Shown here: in pieces, positions 50,130-59,682 of the stretch
Layout of the letters: each line of letters starts with the position of its first letter
How positions within the stretch are numbered: the stretch's first letter is position 1
NCBI GenBank assembly: GCA_022340585.1
Contig: JAJDNS010000024.1
Coordinates: forward strand, 1-64,000
Length of the DNA stretch: 64,000 bases
Reading direction: 5' to 3'
Source of the DNA: Acidobacteriota bacterium
GTDB lineage: Bacteria; Acidobacteriota; Vicinamibacteria; Fen-336
The notes under the pieces: generated by a model
The model's database searches: none
What the model saw: the letters and a program-made list of their open reading frames with translations, nothing else
What the model was told of the DNA's origin: nothing
Translations under genes and position numbers: made by a program

Positions 50130-51338
50130 CTAGACGCTCCGCAGGAGGTGCCCCAGCTTGTCCTTCTTGGTCCGCAGGTAGCGCTCGTTCGCCTCGGAGG
50201 GCGAGATCTCGATGGGCACCCGCTCGGTGATGCTCAGGCCGTAGCCCTCGAGCCCGACGAACTTGCGGGGGTTGTTGCTGAGCAGGCGGAGCCTCTTCAC
50301 CCCCAGCTCGACCAGGATCTGGGCGCCGATCCCGTAGTCCCGCTGGTCGGCCTTGAATCCGAGCTCCTCGTTGGCCTCCACCGTGTCGCGACCCCGGTCC
50401 TGCAGCTCGTAGGCCATGATCTTGTGGACGAGGCCGATTCCCCGGCCCTCCTGGCGCAGGTAGAGCAGCACTCCACGCCCCTCGGCCGCGATCCGCTCGA
50501 GGGCCGTGTGGAGCTGGGCACCGCAGTCGCAACGAGTGGAGGAGAAGATGTCCCCGGTCAGGCACTGGGAGTGGACCCGGACCAGCACCGGCTCCCCCGA
50601 ACGGACGTCGCCCATGACCAGGGCCACGTGGTGCTCGCCGTCGATCATGCTCTCGAAGGCATGGACCCGGAAGGGACCGTAGTCGGTGGGCAGGCTCGCC
50701 TCGGCGATCTTGCGGACGAGGCGCTCGTGCTCCATCCGGTAGTGGATGAGGTCCCGGATGGTGACCAGCCGGATCCCGTGCTCCTGGCAGAACGGCTCGA
50801 GGTGGCGGACCCGGGCCATGGTGCCGTCCTCGTTCATGACCTCGCAGATCACCCCGGCCGGGTAGAGGCCGGCGAGGCGGGCCAGGTCCACCGCCGCCTC
50901 GGTCTGTCCCGCCCGCTGGAGGACTCCCCCCGCCACCGCCCGGAGCGGAAACATGTGCCCGGGGCGAGCCAGGTCCTCGGGGCCCGCCTTCGGGTCGATG
51001 GCGGTGAGGACGGTCTGGGCCCGGTCGGCGGCGGAGATGCCGGTTGTTGTTCCACGCTTGGCCTCGATGGGGACGCAGAAGGCGGTGCCGAACCGGGCGG
51101 AGTTCTGCTCGTCCTGGACCATGAGGGGAAGCCGAAGCTCGTCGAGCCGCTCGCCGGTCATGGGGAGACAGATGAGCCCACGCCCGTAGCGAGCCATGAA
51201 GTTGATGATGTCGGGGGAGACCTTCTCGGCGGCGATGGTGAGATCGCCCTCGTTCTCGCGGTCCTCGTCGTCGACGACGACGACCATCTTGCCCGCCTTG
51301 ATGTCCTCGAGCGCGTCGGGGATGGAGCTGAACGGCAT
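50130..51338 (-). CDS. ribBA: Bifunctional riboflavin synthesis protein RibBA
   Basis: 402 residues. The N-terminal half is 3,4-dihydroxy-2-butanone 4-phosphate synthase: [40 protein letters not shown] and [13 protein letters not shown]. The C-terminal half is GTP cyclohydrolase [22 protein letters not shown] (zinc cysteines) and [11 protein letters not shown]. Both active sites look intact. The enzyme makes the two precursors of riboflavin from ribulose 5-phosphate and GTP. Last gene of a ribD-ribE-ribBA run; ribH is not in the window. A REP-like palindrome follows the stop. Confidence 0.96.
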   Translation of the reverse strand: MPFSSIPDALEDIKAGKMVVVVDDEDRENEGDLTIAAEKVSPDIINFMARYGRGLICLPMTGERLDELRLPLMVQDEQNSARFGTAFCVPIEAKRGTTTGISAADRAQTVLTAIDPKAGPEDLARPGHMFPLRAVAGGVLQRAGQTEAAVDLARLAGLYPAGVICEVMNEDGTMARVRHLEPFCQEHGIRLVTIRDLIHYRMEHERLVRKIAEASLPTDYGPFRVHAFESMIDGEHHVALVMGDVRSGEPVLVRVHSQCLTGDIFSSTRCDCGAQLHTALERIAAEGRGVLLYLRQEGRGIGLVHKIMAYELQDRGRDTVEANEELGFKADQRDYGIGAQILVELGVKRLRLLSNNPRKFVGLEGYGLSITERVPIEISPSEANERYLRTKKDKLGHLLRSV

Positions 51339-51364
51339 CTTGGGATCCCTCTCCAGGTGCGAAC

Positions 51365-51964
51365 CTAGAGGCCGCGGGCGGCGAGGAGCCGCTCCACGTA
51401 CTTTGCGATGACGTCCGCCTCGAGGTTCACGAGCGTGCCCGGGCCTGCGTCTCGCAGGTTCGTTACCTCCAGAGTATACGGGATCAGGGCGACGGAGAAC
51501 GCGGAGTGACGGATGTCGTAGACGGTCAGCGAGATGCCGTCCACCGAGATCGAGCCCTTCTCGACCAAGAACCGATCGAGCTCCGGCGGGACCTCGATAC
51601 GGATCTCGGCCGACTCGCCGAGCGAGTTCATCTCCTTGACCGTCCCGATGCCATCGACATGGCCCTGGACGACGTGGCCGTCGAAGCGACCGTCGGCCTT
51701 CATCGGGCGCTCGAGGTTGATTCTCTTCCCCGGGCGGAGCCGCTCGTCGAAACGGGTGCGCCGCAGGGTTTCCTCGGTCAGCTCGACGGTGAAGCCCCCG
51801 GGGTCGGCGTCGACCGCGGTGAGGCAGCAGCCGTTGACGGCGATGCTGCCCCCGAGGGGCAGTCCCTCGAAGAGCCCGCCGACGTCCACCCTCACCACCA
51901 GCACGTCCCCGCGCCTCTCGGCGGTGCGTACGGTGCCGACACCTTCCACGATTCCAGTGAACAT
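51365..51964 (-). CDS. ribE: Riboflavin synthase alpha chain
   Basis: 199 residues from ATG 51964. Two lumazine-binding repeats: [20 protein letters not shown] with [20 protein letters not shown], and [20 protein letters not shown] with [17 protein letters not shown]. Converts 6,7-dimethyl-8-ribityllumazine to riboflavin. 10 nt after ribD; 26 nt before ribBA. Confidence 0.96.
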   Translation of the reverse strand: MFTGIVEGVGTVRTAERRGDVLVVRVDVGGLFEGLPLGGSIAVNGCCLTAVDADPGGFTVELTEETLRRTRFDERLRPGKRINLERPMKADGRFDGHVVQGHVDGIGTVKEMNSLGESAEIRIEVPPELDRFLVEKGSISVDGISLTVYDIRHSAFSVALIPYTLEVTNLRDAGPGTLVNLEADVIAKYVERLLAARGL

Positions 51965-51974
51965 GATTCCTACC

Positions 51975-53108
51975 TCAATGAAGCGACGATCGGCGCGAGC
52001 TCGGAGGCGACTCGGGCTTCCAGAGCTCGAACCGGGGCGGCCAGGGCCAGGGAAACGGCGGCTCGGGGGGGACCGGCCGCAGTCGGAGCGCATCGCCGAT
52101 CTCTCGCGGGTCCGGCCCGCCGAAGGCGGGACGGCTGCCCCGGCCGCCGAGCAGGAGCGGAGCCCGGAACAGGGCCACCTGGTCGACGAGCCGCGCGGAG
52201 AGGAAGGAGCCCAGGACCTCCGAGCCCCCCTCTACCATGACGCTCGTCGTGCCGCGCGCCCCGAGCGCCTCGAGGGCCTTCCCGAGAGACACCCGCCCGG
52301 CGAGCGCGGGAACCTCCAGCACCTCCACTCCCGCCCCCTCGAGGGAGCGGCGACGGGCCGGGGAGGGGCGGCTCGTCAGCACGAGCACCGGCGATCGGCC
52401 ACCCGCGGTGCGCGCGAGGCGGCTCGCGGGAGGCAGCCGCAGTCCCGTGTCCAGGACCACGCGCGTGAAGGGACGTCGGGTACGAGGCGAGGGCAGTAGG
52501 AGGGGGTCGTCGGCGAGAACCGTACCAACGCCCACGAGAACCGCGTCGTGGAGCCTCCGGAGCCAGCGTGCCTGCCGTCTCTGCGCCGGGCTCGTGATCC
52601 ATCTCGAGTGGCCGGAGGCGGTGGCAATGCGCCCATCGAGGGTGTGCGCCGCCTTCAGCAGCACGAACGGACGGCGCTCCCGGACGGAGGTCAGGAAACG
52701 CTCGTTGAGTCGCACCGCCTCGGCGGCGAGGATCCCGGTGCTCACCGTCGCCCCGCCTCGCCGGACGAGCGCCAGCCCCCGGCCGGACACCAGCGGATTG
52801 GGGTCGCGCAGGGCGACCACCACCCGAGCCACCCCCGAGTCCCGCACCAGGGGCGCGCAGGGCGGCGTGCGCCCCTGGTGGGCACAGGGCTCGAGGGTCA
52901 CGTAGAGAGTGCTCCCGCGAGCGCGCCGGCCGGCCTCGGCGAGCGCTCCCACCTCCGCGTGAGGTCCCCCGGCCCGCGCGTGGAAACCCTCCCCGACCAC
53001 GCGACCGCCCTTCACCACCACGCATCCGACGGCCGGGTTCGGGTTCACCTCTCCCAGGCCCCGTGCGGCGAGCTCCAGTGCTCGCCGCATGAACCGCTCG
53101 TCGCTCAC
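51975..53108 (-). CDS. ribD: Bifunctional deaminase/reductase RibD
   Basis: 377 residues from GTG 53108, which overlaps the ftsY stop (GTGA). The zinc deaminase domain has GGPHAEVGAL and LEPCAHQGRTPPCAPLV. The C-terminal reductase domain has LLKAAHTLDGRIATASGHSR and VMVEGGSEVLGSFLSARLVD. It performs the second and third steps of riboflavin synthesis. The final 45 residues are Pro/Arg-rich and poorly conserved. Confidence 0.95.
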   Translation of the reverse strand: MSDERFMRRALELAARGLGEVNPNPAVGCVVVKGGRVVGEGFHARAGGPHAEVGALAEAGRRARGSTLYVTLEPCAHQGRTPPCAPLVRDSGVARVVVALRDPNPLVSGRGLALVRRGGATVSTGILAAEAVRLNERFLTSVRERRPFVLLKAAHTLDGRIATASGHSRWITSPAQRRQARWLRRLHDAVLVGVGTVLADDPLLLPSPRTRRPFTRVVLDTGLRLPPASRLARTAGGRSPVLVLTSRPSPARRRSLEGAGVEVLEVPALAGRVSLGKALEALGARGTTSVMVEGGSEVLGSFLSARLVDQVALFRAPLLLGGRGSRPAFGGPDPREIGDALRLRPVPPEPPFPWPWPPRFELWKPESPPSSRRSSLH

Positions 53109-54019
53109 TCCTCCCCCACCAGGCTGGTGGCGAAGGCGTCGGCGTCGAAGGGCAGCAGGTCCTCCACCGTCTCTCCCACACCCACGTAGCGGATCGGTAC
53201 CCCGAGGTCCCGGACCACCGCCACCGCCACCCCGCCGCGAGCGGTGCCGTCGAGCTTGGTGAGAACCAGCCCGCTCACGCCGCCGGCCCTGGCGAACTCC
53301 CGACCCTGGGTGAGACCGTTGCTGCCCACCGTGGCGTCGAGCACGAGCAGGGTCTCGTGAGGCGCTCCGGGCACCTCGCGATCGGCCACCCGGGCCATCT
53401 TCGCGAGCTCGGCCATGAGATTCGAGCGGGTGTGGAGCCGGCCGGCGGTGTCGACGAGAACGGCGTCATGCCCCCGGGCGCTGGCCGCTCGGAGCGCGTC
53501 GGTGAGGACGGCCGAGGGATCGGCCCCCTCCGCCCCACGGTGGAAGTCGGCCTTCGCCCGCTCCGCCCACGCCTCCAGCTGCTCGGCGGCCGCGGCCCGG
53601 AAGGTGTCGGCCGCGCACACGAGGACCCTCCGCCCACGTTCGCCCCAGGCCGCGGCCAGCTTTCCGATCGTCGTCGTCTTCCCGGCGCCGTTGACGCCCA
53701 CCACGAACACCACCCACGGCCGGGAGGAGAATGGCTCGACACCATCCGGGCGCTCGAGAGCCCTCCGGATCTCCTGGCGCAGGGCGCTGCGCATCGCGGG
53801 CAGCCCTCCCGAGGCGATCTCGCCGCTCCGGGCCTCGAGGACCACCATTGCCTCCTGCACCGCCGGCACCCCCATGTCGGCGGCGAGCAGAGCCTCCTCG
53901 ACGGCCTCGAGGGCGGCGGCGTCGAGGGGGCGGCGCCCCCGGACGAGGTCCTCGAGGGGCGTCGTCAGGATCTCGCGCGTCCGGGAGAGGCCCCCGCGCA
54001 GGCGATCGGCGAGGGCCAC
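53105..54019 (-). CDS. ftsY: Signal recognition particle receptor FtsY
   Basis: 304 residues from GTG, carrying only the NG domains with no long acidic A domain. GTPase motifs: VGVNGAGKTTTIGKLAAAWG, DTFRAAAAEQLEAWAERAKA, DTAGRLHTRSNLMAELA, TKLDGTARGGVAVAVV. It docks SRP-ribosome complexes at the membrane with Ffh. The start overlaps the Roadblock gene stop by 1 nt, and it is followed directly by ribD. Confidence 0.96.
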   Translation of the reverse strand: MALADRLRGGLSRTREILTTPLEDLVRGRRPLDAAALEAVEEALLAADMGVPAVQEAMVVLEARSGEIASGGLPAMRSALRQEIRRALERPDGVEPFSSRPWVVFVVGVNGAGKTTTIGKLAAAWGERGRRVLVCAADTFRAAAAEQLEAWAERAKADFHRGAEGADPSAVLTDALRAASARGHDAVLVDTAGRLHTRSNLMAELAKMARVADREVPGAPHETLLVLDATVGSNGLTQGREFARAGGVSGLVLTKLDGTARGGVAVAVVRDLGVPIRYVGVGETVEDLLPFDADAFATSLVGEE

Positions 54020-54372
54020 TAGATCTCCGCGTCGAGGACCAGCCTCGCGTCCTGCGCGCTCCGGACCCCGGCGGCCACGAAGGCATCGGCATCGAGGAAC
54101 ACCGCGAGGTAGTACCCGTCCTTGAGGGGACAGATCACCACGCTCCCGTTCTCGTACCGCCAGACGAGGTGGTCGATGGGGCCTGCCCCGTGCCGGCTCG
54201 CTGCTCGCAGGGCCATTCCCAGGGTGATGCCCGAGTAGGCTCCGATGAGCCGCTCCCGCTCCGCGAGATCCCCGGCGCCGACGACGAGCTCGCCCTGCGA
54301 GTCCAGCAGGAGAGCCGCCCGGGCGCCGGCCACCCGGGAGCGCAAGGCTTCGAGAATGCGAAGGTAGGGCAT
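54019..54372 (-). CDS. Roadblock/LC7-domain protein
   Basis: 117 residues, a single Roadblock/LC7 fold: ALLLDSQGELVVGAGDLAER, SGITLGMALRAASRHGAGPI, DGYYLAVFLDADAFVAAGVR. In bacteria these small domains regulate small GTPases such as MglA or form dimers with them. No MglA gene is present, but FtsY, another GTPase, is encoded immediately downstream. A link is speculative. It lies 9 nt after the TPR gene. Confidence 0.8.
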   Translation of the reverse strand: MPYLRILEALRSRVAGARAALLLDSQGELVVGAGDLAERERLIGAYSGITLGMALRAASRHGAGPIDHLVWRYENGSVVICPLKDGYYLAVFLDADAFVAAGVRSAQDARLVLDAEI

Positions 54373-54381
54373 CGTTGGTTC

Positions 54382-55152
54382 TCAGTGAGGCAGGGACTGG
54401 AGCTGCTGGGCCGCGGCCTGGCCCACCGGCCCCGAGGGGTCCTTCCTCATGGCCTCCTCGAGAGACGAACGCGCCTCGGCGAAGCGCCCGGCCTTGAAGT
54501 AGGCCTGGCCGACGGCGAGGTACAGCCCGGGGGCCGGGGCCGCCTCGACGCCGCTCTCGAGCAGGATCACCGCTTCGTCGAGCCGATCGGTGGCCATGAG
54601 CGCGGCGGCCAGACCCAGGTAGGGATCGGGGTAGGCCGGGGCTCGGCCGATGGCAGTGCGGAACCAGTTGATGGCTTCCGGGTAGTTCTTCTCGTCGAGG
54701 TAGGCCTGACCGAGGTTCCGGGCGGAGACCTCGGGGGTGGGGTTGGTGGCGTCGGCGTAGGCCGTGAGGAACTCTCTCTTCCCCTCCTCTCGATTACCGG
54801 CCAGGATGAGGGCGGTGCCGAGGTCGTTCCTCACGTCCACGTAGTACGGGTTCAGCTCCAGGGCTTCCCGAAACTGCTTGATCGCATCCTTGAAGTCGCC
54901 CCGCCCCGCGTAGGCCTGGCCGAGCCCCTTGCGGAAGTACGGGTTCTTCGAGTCGGACTTGACCGCGCGCTCGAACTCCTTGACGGCCATGTCGACTCGC
55001 CCCTCCCGGAGATGGATCAGTCCGGAGTTGAAGTGCGACTCTCCTTCCGGCGAGCCCTGCGCGAGCGCCACGGCAGGCCGCACGAGCGCCACCGCAGACG
55101 GCACGAGCAGTACGGGGATCAAGAGGATTGCGGCACGGAAGCACTTGGTCAT
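54382..55152 (-). CDS. Secreted TPR protein, PilW/PilF-like
   Basis: Signal peptide (FRAAILLIPVLLVPSAVALV) and about six TPR units: SHFNSGLIHLREGRVDMAVK, YFRKGLGQAYAGRGDFKDAI, RNLGQAYLDEKNYPEAINWF, LYLAVGQAYFKAGRFAEARS. It has the size and form of PilW/PilF-type pilotins, but lacks a clear lipobox. ATG 55152 is chosen over GTG 55161. Sits between HD-GYP and Roadblock genes. Confidence 0.75.
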   Translation of the reverse strand: MTKCFRAAILLIPVLLVPSAVALVRPAVALAQGSPEGESHFNSGLIHLREGRVDMAVKEFERAVKSDSKNPYFRKGLGQAYAGRGDFKDAIKQFREALELNPYYVDVRNDLGTALILAGNREEGKREFLTAYADATNPTPEVSARNLGQAYLDEKNYPEAINWFRTAIGRAPAYPDPYLGLAAALMATDRLDEAVILLESGVEAAPAPGLYLAVGQAYFKAGRFAEARSSLEEAMRKDPSGPVGQAAAQQLQSLPH

Positions 55153-55189
55153 GTCTCTCACACCGGGGCGAACGGCCCGTGGGCCGTGT

Positions 55190-56983
55190 TCACGCCGCTG
55201 GCTCGCCTCCCATCAGTATGTCTATCTCGAACTGGCGCGAGGCGGTGGACGCCTTCCGCGCCTTGGCCGGCGTGACGTCTCCAGCCGCGAAGGCGAGCTC
55301 GAAGGCGTCGACGCACTCGGGATCGAACTTCTTTCCAGCCAGGAACTTGAGGCGTGCGACGGCGGCTTCGAAGGTCATGGCCTTCGAGTACGGGCGATCG
55401 GTGGTCATGGCGTCGAAGGCGTCGGCCACGCACACGATGCGGCCCAGCCGGGGAATCTCATCGCCCTTGAGCCCGTCCGGGTAGCCGCTGCCGTCGATGT
55501 TCTCGTGGTGCATGAGCCCGGCTCCCGCCTTCTCCTTGAGGAGCGGGACCGCGGCGAGGATGTGCAGCCCCTTGGTCGGATGCTGCTTCATGATCTCGTA
55601 CTCGTCGTCGGTGAGGGCGGCGGCCTTGCGGAGGATCTTGTCCTCGATCCCGATCTTGCCCACGTCGTGGATGATCCCCGAGAGGTGGACCTTCTCCACC
55701 TCCTCCGGTGGCATCCCGAGGTGCTTGGCCACACAGGCGGAGTAGTAGGCCACGCGCTCGGAGTGGCCCCGGGTGTACGGGTCCTTCTCGTCGATGGCGT
55801 TGGCCAGCATGCGGATGGAGCCCATGAAGAGCTCCTTGTTCTCCTGGGCCGCCCTCTTGATCTCCTGGATCGCCTTCTGGATCTCTTCCCCCATCTGGTT
55901 GAAGGCGTCGGCGAGGACCCCGACCTCGTTCTCGCTGCGGATGGAGACGCGGGTGCCGTAGTCCCCGCCGGCCAGCCGGCGGGCTCCGTCGGCGAGCTTC
56001 CGGATGGGCCGACTGATCTGCCCGGCGAAGAGCACCCCGAGGACCACGGCGAGGGCGGTGACGACGGCCACCAGGAGGATCGCGTCCCGACGGAGCTTGT
56101 CGGCCGCGTAGTAGGCCTTGTCCTCCTCCACCTGGACGATGACGCCCCAGCCCGAGTTGTCGGGAACGCCGCGGTAGGTCCCGAGCATGTTTCGGGGGCC
56201 GCCCTCCGCGGGTACCGCGAAGGGTACGGTCGCTCCCGTGAGCCGCTGCGACTCGAGGAAGAAGCGCACGATGTCGTAGCGTTCGGACATGTCCGCCGCC
56301 AGGGGCATCTCCGCGTTGGAGTGGGCGATGAGGCGGCCGCGGTTGTCCACGACGTAGACGTCCAGGAGTCCCTGCTCGCCGCTCTCCGCCGTCATCAGGC
56401 GAATGCGCTGGAGGCTGGCCACGGCCAGGACGACACCCTGGACCACTCCCCCCGCGGAGACCGGCTCCTCGAGGACGAGCACCGGCTCCTGCAGCGAGGT
56501 GGAGACGACCGGCACCGAGACCATGGGCGTGCCGTGCTGCCCCCTCAGGAAGCCCTCCTCGAGGGTGCTCTGGACGGGCGGGTCCTGGAGGCGCCACCCC
56601 GACCAGGGCCCGATTCCGCTGACCGCATCCACCACGTTCACGTAGATGAAGCGCTCGTCGTCGACGTAGCGTTGAAGGGCCTCCTGGTCGCGTATCCGGG
56701 CCAGGCGCTCGGAGAAGGGGACCCGCTCGGCGTCGATCTCCAGGGTGCGGGCGACCACCGACACCTGGTCCCTCAGGCTCTGGACGTACATGGCCACCTG
56801 GGAGGAGAGACTGCGGGCCTTGTCCAGCTGCATCTGCTTCTGGTTGAGCTCGAGGCCCCGTCGGCTGTCGGAGACGAGCCGGTACGACGTCCACAACAAC
56901 GGCACCACACCGATGGCAAAGAGCAGGAGAAGGATCGAGAAGAGGATGCGGCCACGGCGGCGACGGGGGCCGGTGGCGGTCAT
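55190..56983 (-). CDS. Cache-HAMP-HD-GYP sensory phosphodiesterase
   Basis: 597 residues. Two helices (ILFSILLLLFAIGVVPLLW near 12-30 and DAILLVAVVTALAVVLGVLF near 290-310) flank a periplasmic Cache-like domain. HAMP follows (ISRPIRKLADGARRLAGGDY), then an HD-GYP domain (about 405-575). It carries TRGHSERVAYYSACVAKHLG, the HD pair in SGIIHDVGKIGIEDKIL, HHENIDGSGYPDGLKGDEIP, and CVADAFDAMTTDRPYS. All metal-binding positions seem present, so it should degrade c-di-GMP (or cGAMP-type nucleotides). The start overlaps the cyclase stop (ATGA). Confidence 0.92.
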   Translation of the reverse strand: MTATGPRRRRGRILFSILLLLFAIGVVPLLWTSYRLVSDSRRGLELNQKQMQLDKARSLSSQVAMYVQSLRDQVSVVARTLEIDAERVPFSERLARIRDQEALQRYVDDERFIYVNVVDAVSGIGPWSGWRLQDPPVQSTLEEGFLRGQHGTPMVSVPVVSTSLQEPVLVLEEPVSAGGVVQGVVLAVASLQRIRLMTAESGEQGLLDVYVVDNRGRLIAHSNAEMPLAADMSERYDIVRFFLESQRLTGATVPFAVPAEGGPRNMLGTYRGVPDNSGWGVIVQVEEDKAYYAADKLRRDAILLVAVVTALAVVLGVLFAGQISRPIRKLADGARRLAGGDYGTRVSIRSENEVGVLADAFNQMGEEIQKAIQEIKRAAQENKELFMGSIRMLANAIDEKDPYTRGHSERVAYYSACVAKHLGMPPEEVEKVHLSGIIHDVGKIGIEDKILRKAAALTDDEYEIMKQHPTKGLHILAAVPLLKEKAGAGLMHHENIDGSGYPDGLKGDEIPRLGRIVCVADAFDAMTTDRPYSKAMTFEAAVARLKFLAGKKFDPECVDAFELAFAAGDVTPAKARKASTASRQFEIDILMGGEPAA

Positions 56984-58653
56984 GGGCCCGAGGCCCCCCC
57001 GGGGGCCTCGGGTTCCCGGCGGGGGATCGTGTCGGGGTCGTTCGTGTCGGCGCTCCGGACCTCGTAGACGCGGACCTCCTTCTCCTTGCCCTTGAGGCTG
57101 AACGTGCCGAGGGGCTCGAGCTCGAACTCGTCGCCGACGCTCTCGCGGGTCTGCTCGCCGACGACCACCGAGCCGGGCCGGGCAACCCCGCTCTCGAGCC
57201 GGCTCGCGGTGTTGACGGTGTCACCGAGCACCGTGTACTCCATCTTGTTGACGCTGCCGATCTCGCCCGCCACCGCCTTGCCGGTGTTGATCCCGATCCG
57301 GACCAGGATCTCCGGACCTTCCGGACGCTCCGCGTTCCACTCCCCCACCCTCTCCTGCATCTCCAGGGCCGCGCGTATGGCGCGGGCAGCGTGGTCGGGC
57401 ATGTCGAGAGGGGCCCCGAAGACGGCCATGATGCCGTCACCCAGGTACTTGTCGAGGGTTCCCTCGTACTTGAAGATGACGTCGGTCATCCGGGACAGGT
57501 AGTCGTTGAGGAGAAGGGCCACCGCCGACGGGCTCATCCGCTCCGACAACGGCGTGAAGCCGGAGATGTCGGCGAACAGGACGGACACCTCCCGAACCTC
57601 CGGAGCCCCGAGGGCGGACTCCTGGGTATCGCTGGCGGCGAGGATTCGGTTCGTGACCTGGGGGGAAAGGAACCGGCCAAGCCTCTCGCGCTTCTTCTCC
57701 TCGGCCACGATCTGGAGGTTGAGGCGGGCCCTCTCCACCGCCACCGCCGCGTAGTTGGCCAGCGCGGTGAGCACGTCGAGGTCGTTCTCGGTGAAGCAGT
57801 TGGTGAGCATCGGAGAATCGACGTGGATGATCCCGATGACCTGGTCCTTGTTCCACAGCGGCGCGCACATGGCACTGCGAATCCCGTGGAACCGGATCGA
57901 GTCGCCAGCCCCGAACCGCGGGTCCACCATGGCGTCCGAGGTCAGGATCGCCACGCGATCCCTGGTCACGCGGTCGGCGATGGTCTTGGAGATCGTGATG
58001 CGGTCCTCGCCGCCGGACGGATCGCGGTGCTTCACCACCATGGGCACCAGCTGCTCGGATCCGGTCTCCGCCAGCATGAGAAACCCGCGGTCGGCGGGCA
58101 CGTGATCGAAGACGATGTCCATGACCCGGTGCAGGATCTCCTCCACCGGCCTCACCGCGATGAGGGTCTCCGCGACCTTGGTGAGGATCTTGAGGATCCG
58201 GTTGGACTTCTCGATCTCCTCGACGTCAACCGGCGGGATCTCCTGCTCGCCGGTAGGCTCCTTGGGGGTGGCTTCCTCGAGCAGGCGCGACAGCTCCCCG
58301 ACCGAGCGGATGATGGTCCCCGCCTCCTCGCTGAGCGGCTTGTCGTCGTCGAGGACCACCCGGCTCTGGAGGGCGTCGGTGAAGGTGATCTGGAACTTGC
58401 CGAGAAGGATGCGGTCTCCGTCGCGGAGCGAAGCGTCCATGACCTGAACGCCGTTGACCTGGGTGCCGTTCTTCGACTTGAGGTCGAAGATGCGCACGCC
58501 GGAGGGTTCGGCCACCACCTTGGCGTGCATGCGGGAGATCCCGAAGTCGCGAAGCACGATCTGGCACTCGGGGGAGCGGCCGATCACGACTTCCCCGGAG
58601 GCAAACGTGTACGTCTGGGGCGTGTCGCCGTCCTGGTAGATCAGCCGATACAT
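56980..58653 (-). CDS. FHA-GAF-class III adenylate cyclase
   Basis: 557 residues. FHA domain at 1-95 (VVIGRSPECQIVLRDFGISR, DLKSKNGTQVNGVQV). A GAF domain follows (about 165-320: VADRVTRDRVAILTSDAMVD, LTALANYAAVAVERARLNLQ). The class III catalytic domain (about 354-530) has VSVLFADISGFTPLSERMSP, LDKYLGDGIMAVFGAPLDMP and MEYTVLGDTVNTASRLESGV. The two metal Asp residues are present, as are Lys in DKYLGD and Asp in LGDTVN, the usual adenine-specifying pair. It should make cAMP in response to phospho- and small-molecule signals. Its stop overlaps the HD-GYP gene start, coupling two nucleotide-signalling enzymes. Confidence 0.92.
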   Translation of the reverse strand: MYRLIYQDGDTPQTYTFASGEVVIGRSPECQIVLRDFGISRMHAKVVAEPSGVRIFDLKSKNGTQVNGVQVMDASLRDGDRILLGKFQITFTDALQSRVVLDDDKPLSEEAGTIIRSVGELSRLLEEATPKEPTGEQEIPPVDVEEIEKSNRILKILTKVAETLIAVRPVEEILHRVMDIVFDHVPADRGFLMLAETGSEQLVPMVVKHRDPSGGEDRITISKTIADRVTRDRVAILTSDAMVDPRFGAGDSIRFHGIRSAMCAPLWNKDQVIGIIHVDSPMLTNCFTENDLDVLTALANYAAVAVERARLNLQIVAEEKKRERLGRFLSPQVTNRILAASDTQESALGAPEVREVSVLFADISGFTPLSERMSPSAVALLLNDYLSRMTDVIFKYEGTLDKYLGDGIMAVFGAPLDMPDHAARAIRAALEMQERVGEWNAERPEGPEILVRIGINTGKAVAGEIGSVNKMEYTVLGDTVNTASRLESGVARPGSVVVGEQTRESVGDEFELEPLGTFSLKGKEKEVRVYEVRSADTNDPDTIPRREPEAPGGASGP

Positions 58654-58697
58654 CGCTCCTGGGCCGGGGGCAGACGAACCCCCTCAGGTCGAACAGT

Positions 58698-59678
58698 TTA
58701 CTCCCTTTTGAGGGATCGCAGCATGAGCTCCTCGAGGGCCTCGCGGGGCGCCTTGCCGTCGTACAAGACAGCTTTCATCTGCCCGGCGATCGGCATCTCG
58801 ATTCGCTCGCGCTCCGCCAGCGCGCAGGCGGCGCGCGTGGTCCGGACCCCTTCGGCCACGAGCCCGGCACTCGCGTCGGTGAGAGAGAGGCCACGGCCGA
58901 GGCCCTGACCCACCCGCCGGTTGCGCGAGAGGGACCCGGTGCACGTGAGTACCAGGTCTCCGAGCCCAGCGAGCCCGGCCAGGGTTTCCGGCCGCCCGCC
59001 GAGAGCCTCGGCCAAGCGGCTGATCTCGGCGAGCCCCCGGGTGATGAGCGCGGCCAGGGTGTTGTGGCCGTAGCCCAGACCGTCCACGATCCCGGCCGCG
59101 ATGGCGATGACGTTCTTCAGCGCTCCCGCGAGCTCGACCCCGATCACGTCCTCGCTCGAGTACACCCGGAAGGTCCGGGTAGACAGCGCGTGCTGGATCG
59201 ACTGCGCCACCGCGTGGTCGTGGGCCGCGGCCACGACCGCGGTGGGCAGGGCGCGGGCCACCTCGAGGGCGAAGGAAGGCCCGGAGAGCACGGCCACGGG
59301 GTGAGTGGGGGCCTCCTCGGCCGCGACCTCGCTCATGCGCCGGAGCGTGTCGATCTCGAGGCCCTTGGTGGCGGAGACGAGCGTGGCCCCGCCAGGGAGC
59401 AGAGGTGCCATCTCGCGGTAGATTCCCCGGCTGTACTCCGAGGGCACCACCACGAGGACCATCCTCGCGCCCTCGAGCGCCTCGCCGAGGTCGGAGGTCG
59501 CCGGCAGCCCACCAGGCAGCTCGACGCCGGGCAGGAAGGCGGGGTTCTCGTGCCGCTCGTTGATCGCGGCCGCGACCTCCGGCTCCCGGACCCACATCCG
59601 CACGGGCAGCCCGGCGCGGGCGCAGTGGCTCGCCAGAGCCGTCCCCCAGGCCCCGCCTCCGACGACGCTGACTCTCAC
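58698..59678 (-). CDS. gpsA: NAD(P)H-dependent glycerol-3-phosphate dehydrogenase
   Basis: 326 residues from GTG. NAD-binding GGGAWGTALASHCARAGLPV, catalytic Lys in LVSATKGLEIDTL, and GALKNVIAIAAGIVDGLGYG, GLGDLVLTCTGSLSRNR. Makes sn-glycerol-3-phosphate for phospholipid synthesis. It lies 4 nt after plsY, the next enzyme in that pathway. Confidence 0.96.
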   Translation of the reverse strand: MRVSVVGGGAWGTALASHCARAGLPVRMWVREPEVAAAINERHENPAFLPGVELPGGLPATSDLGEALEGARMVLVVVPSEYSRGIYREMAPLLPGGATLVSATKGLEIDTLRRMSEVAAEEAPTHPVAVLSGPSFALEVARALPTAVVAAAHDHAVAQSIQHALSTRTFRVYSSEDVIGVELAGALKNVIAIAAGIVDGLGYGHNTLAALITRGLAEISRLAEALGGRPETLAGLAGLGDLVLTCTGSLSRNRRVGQGLGRGLSLTDASAGLVAEGVRTTRAACALAERERIEMPIAGQMKAVLYDGKAPREALEELMLRSLKRE

Positions 59679-59682
59679 CTCG

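Noticed and set aside
48351-51368. 1005-residue plus-strand ORF
   Set aside because: Antisense across rpsP, ffh, the REP-like element and ribBA; it cannot be a single gene there.
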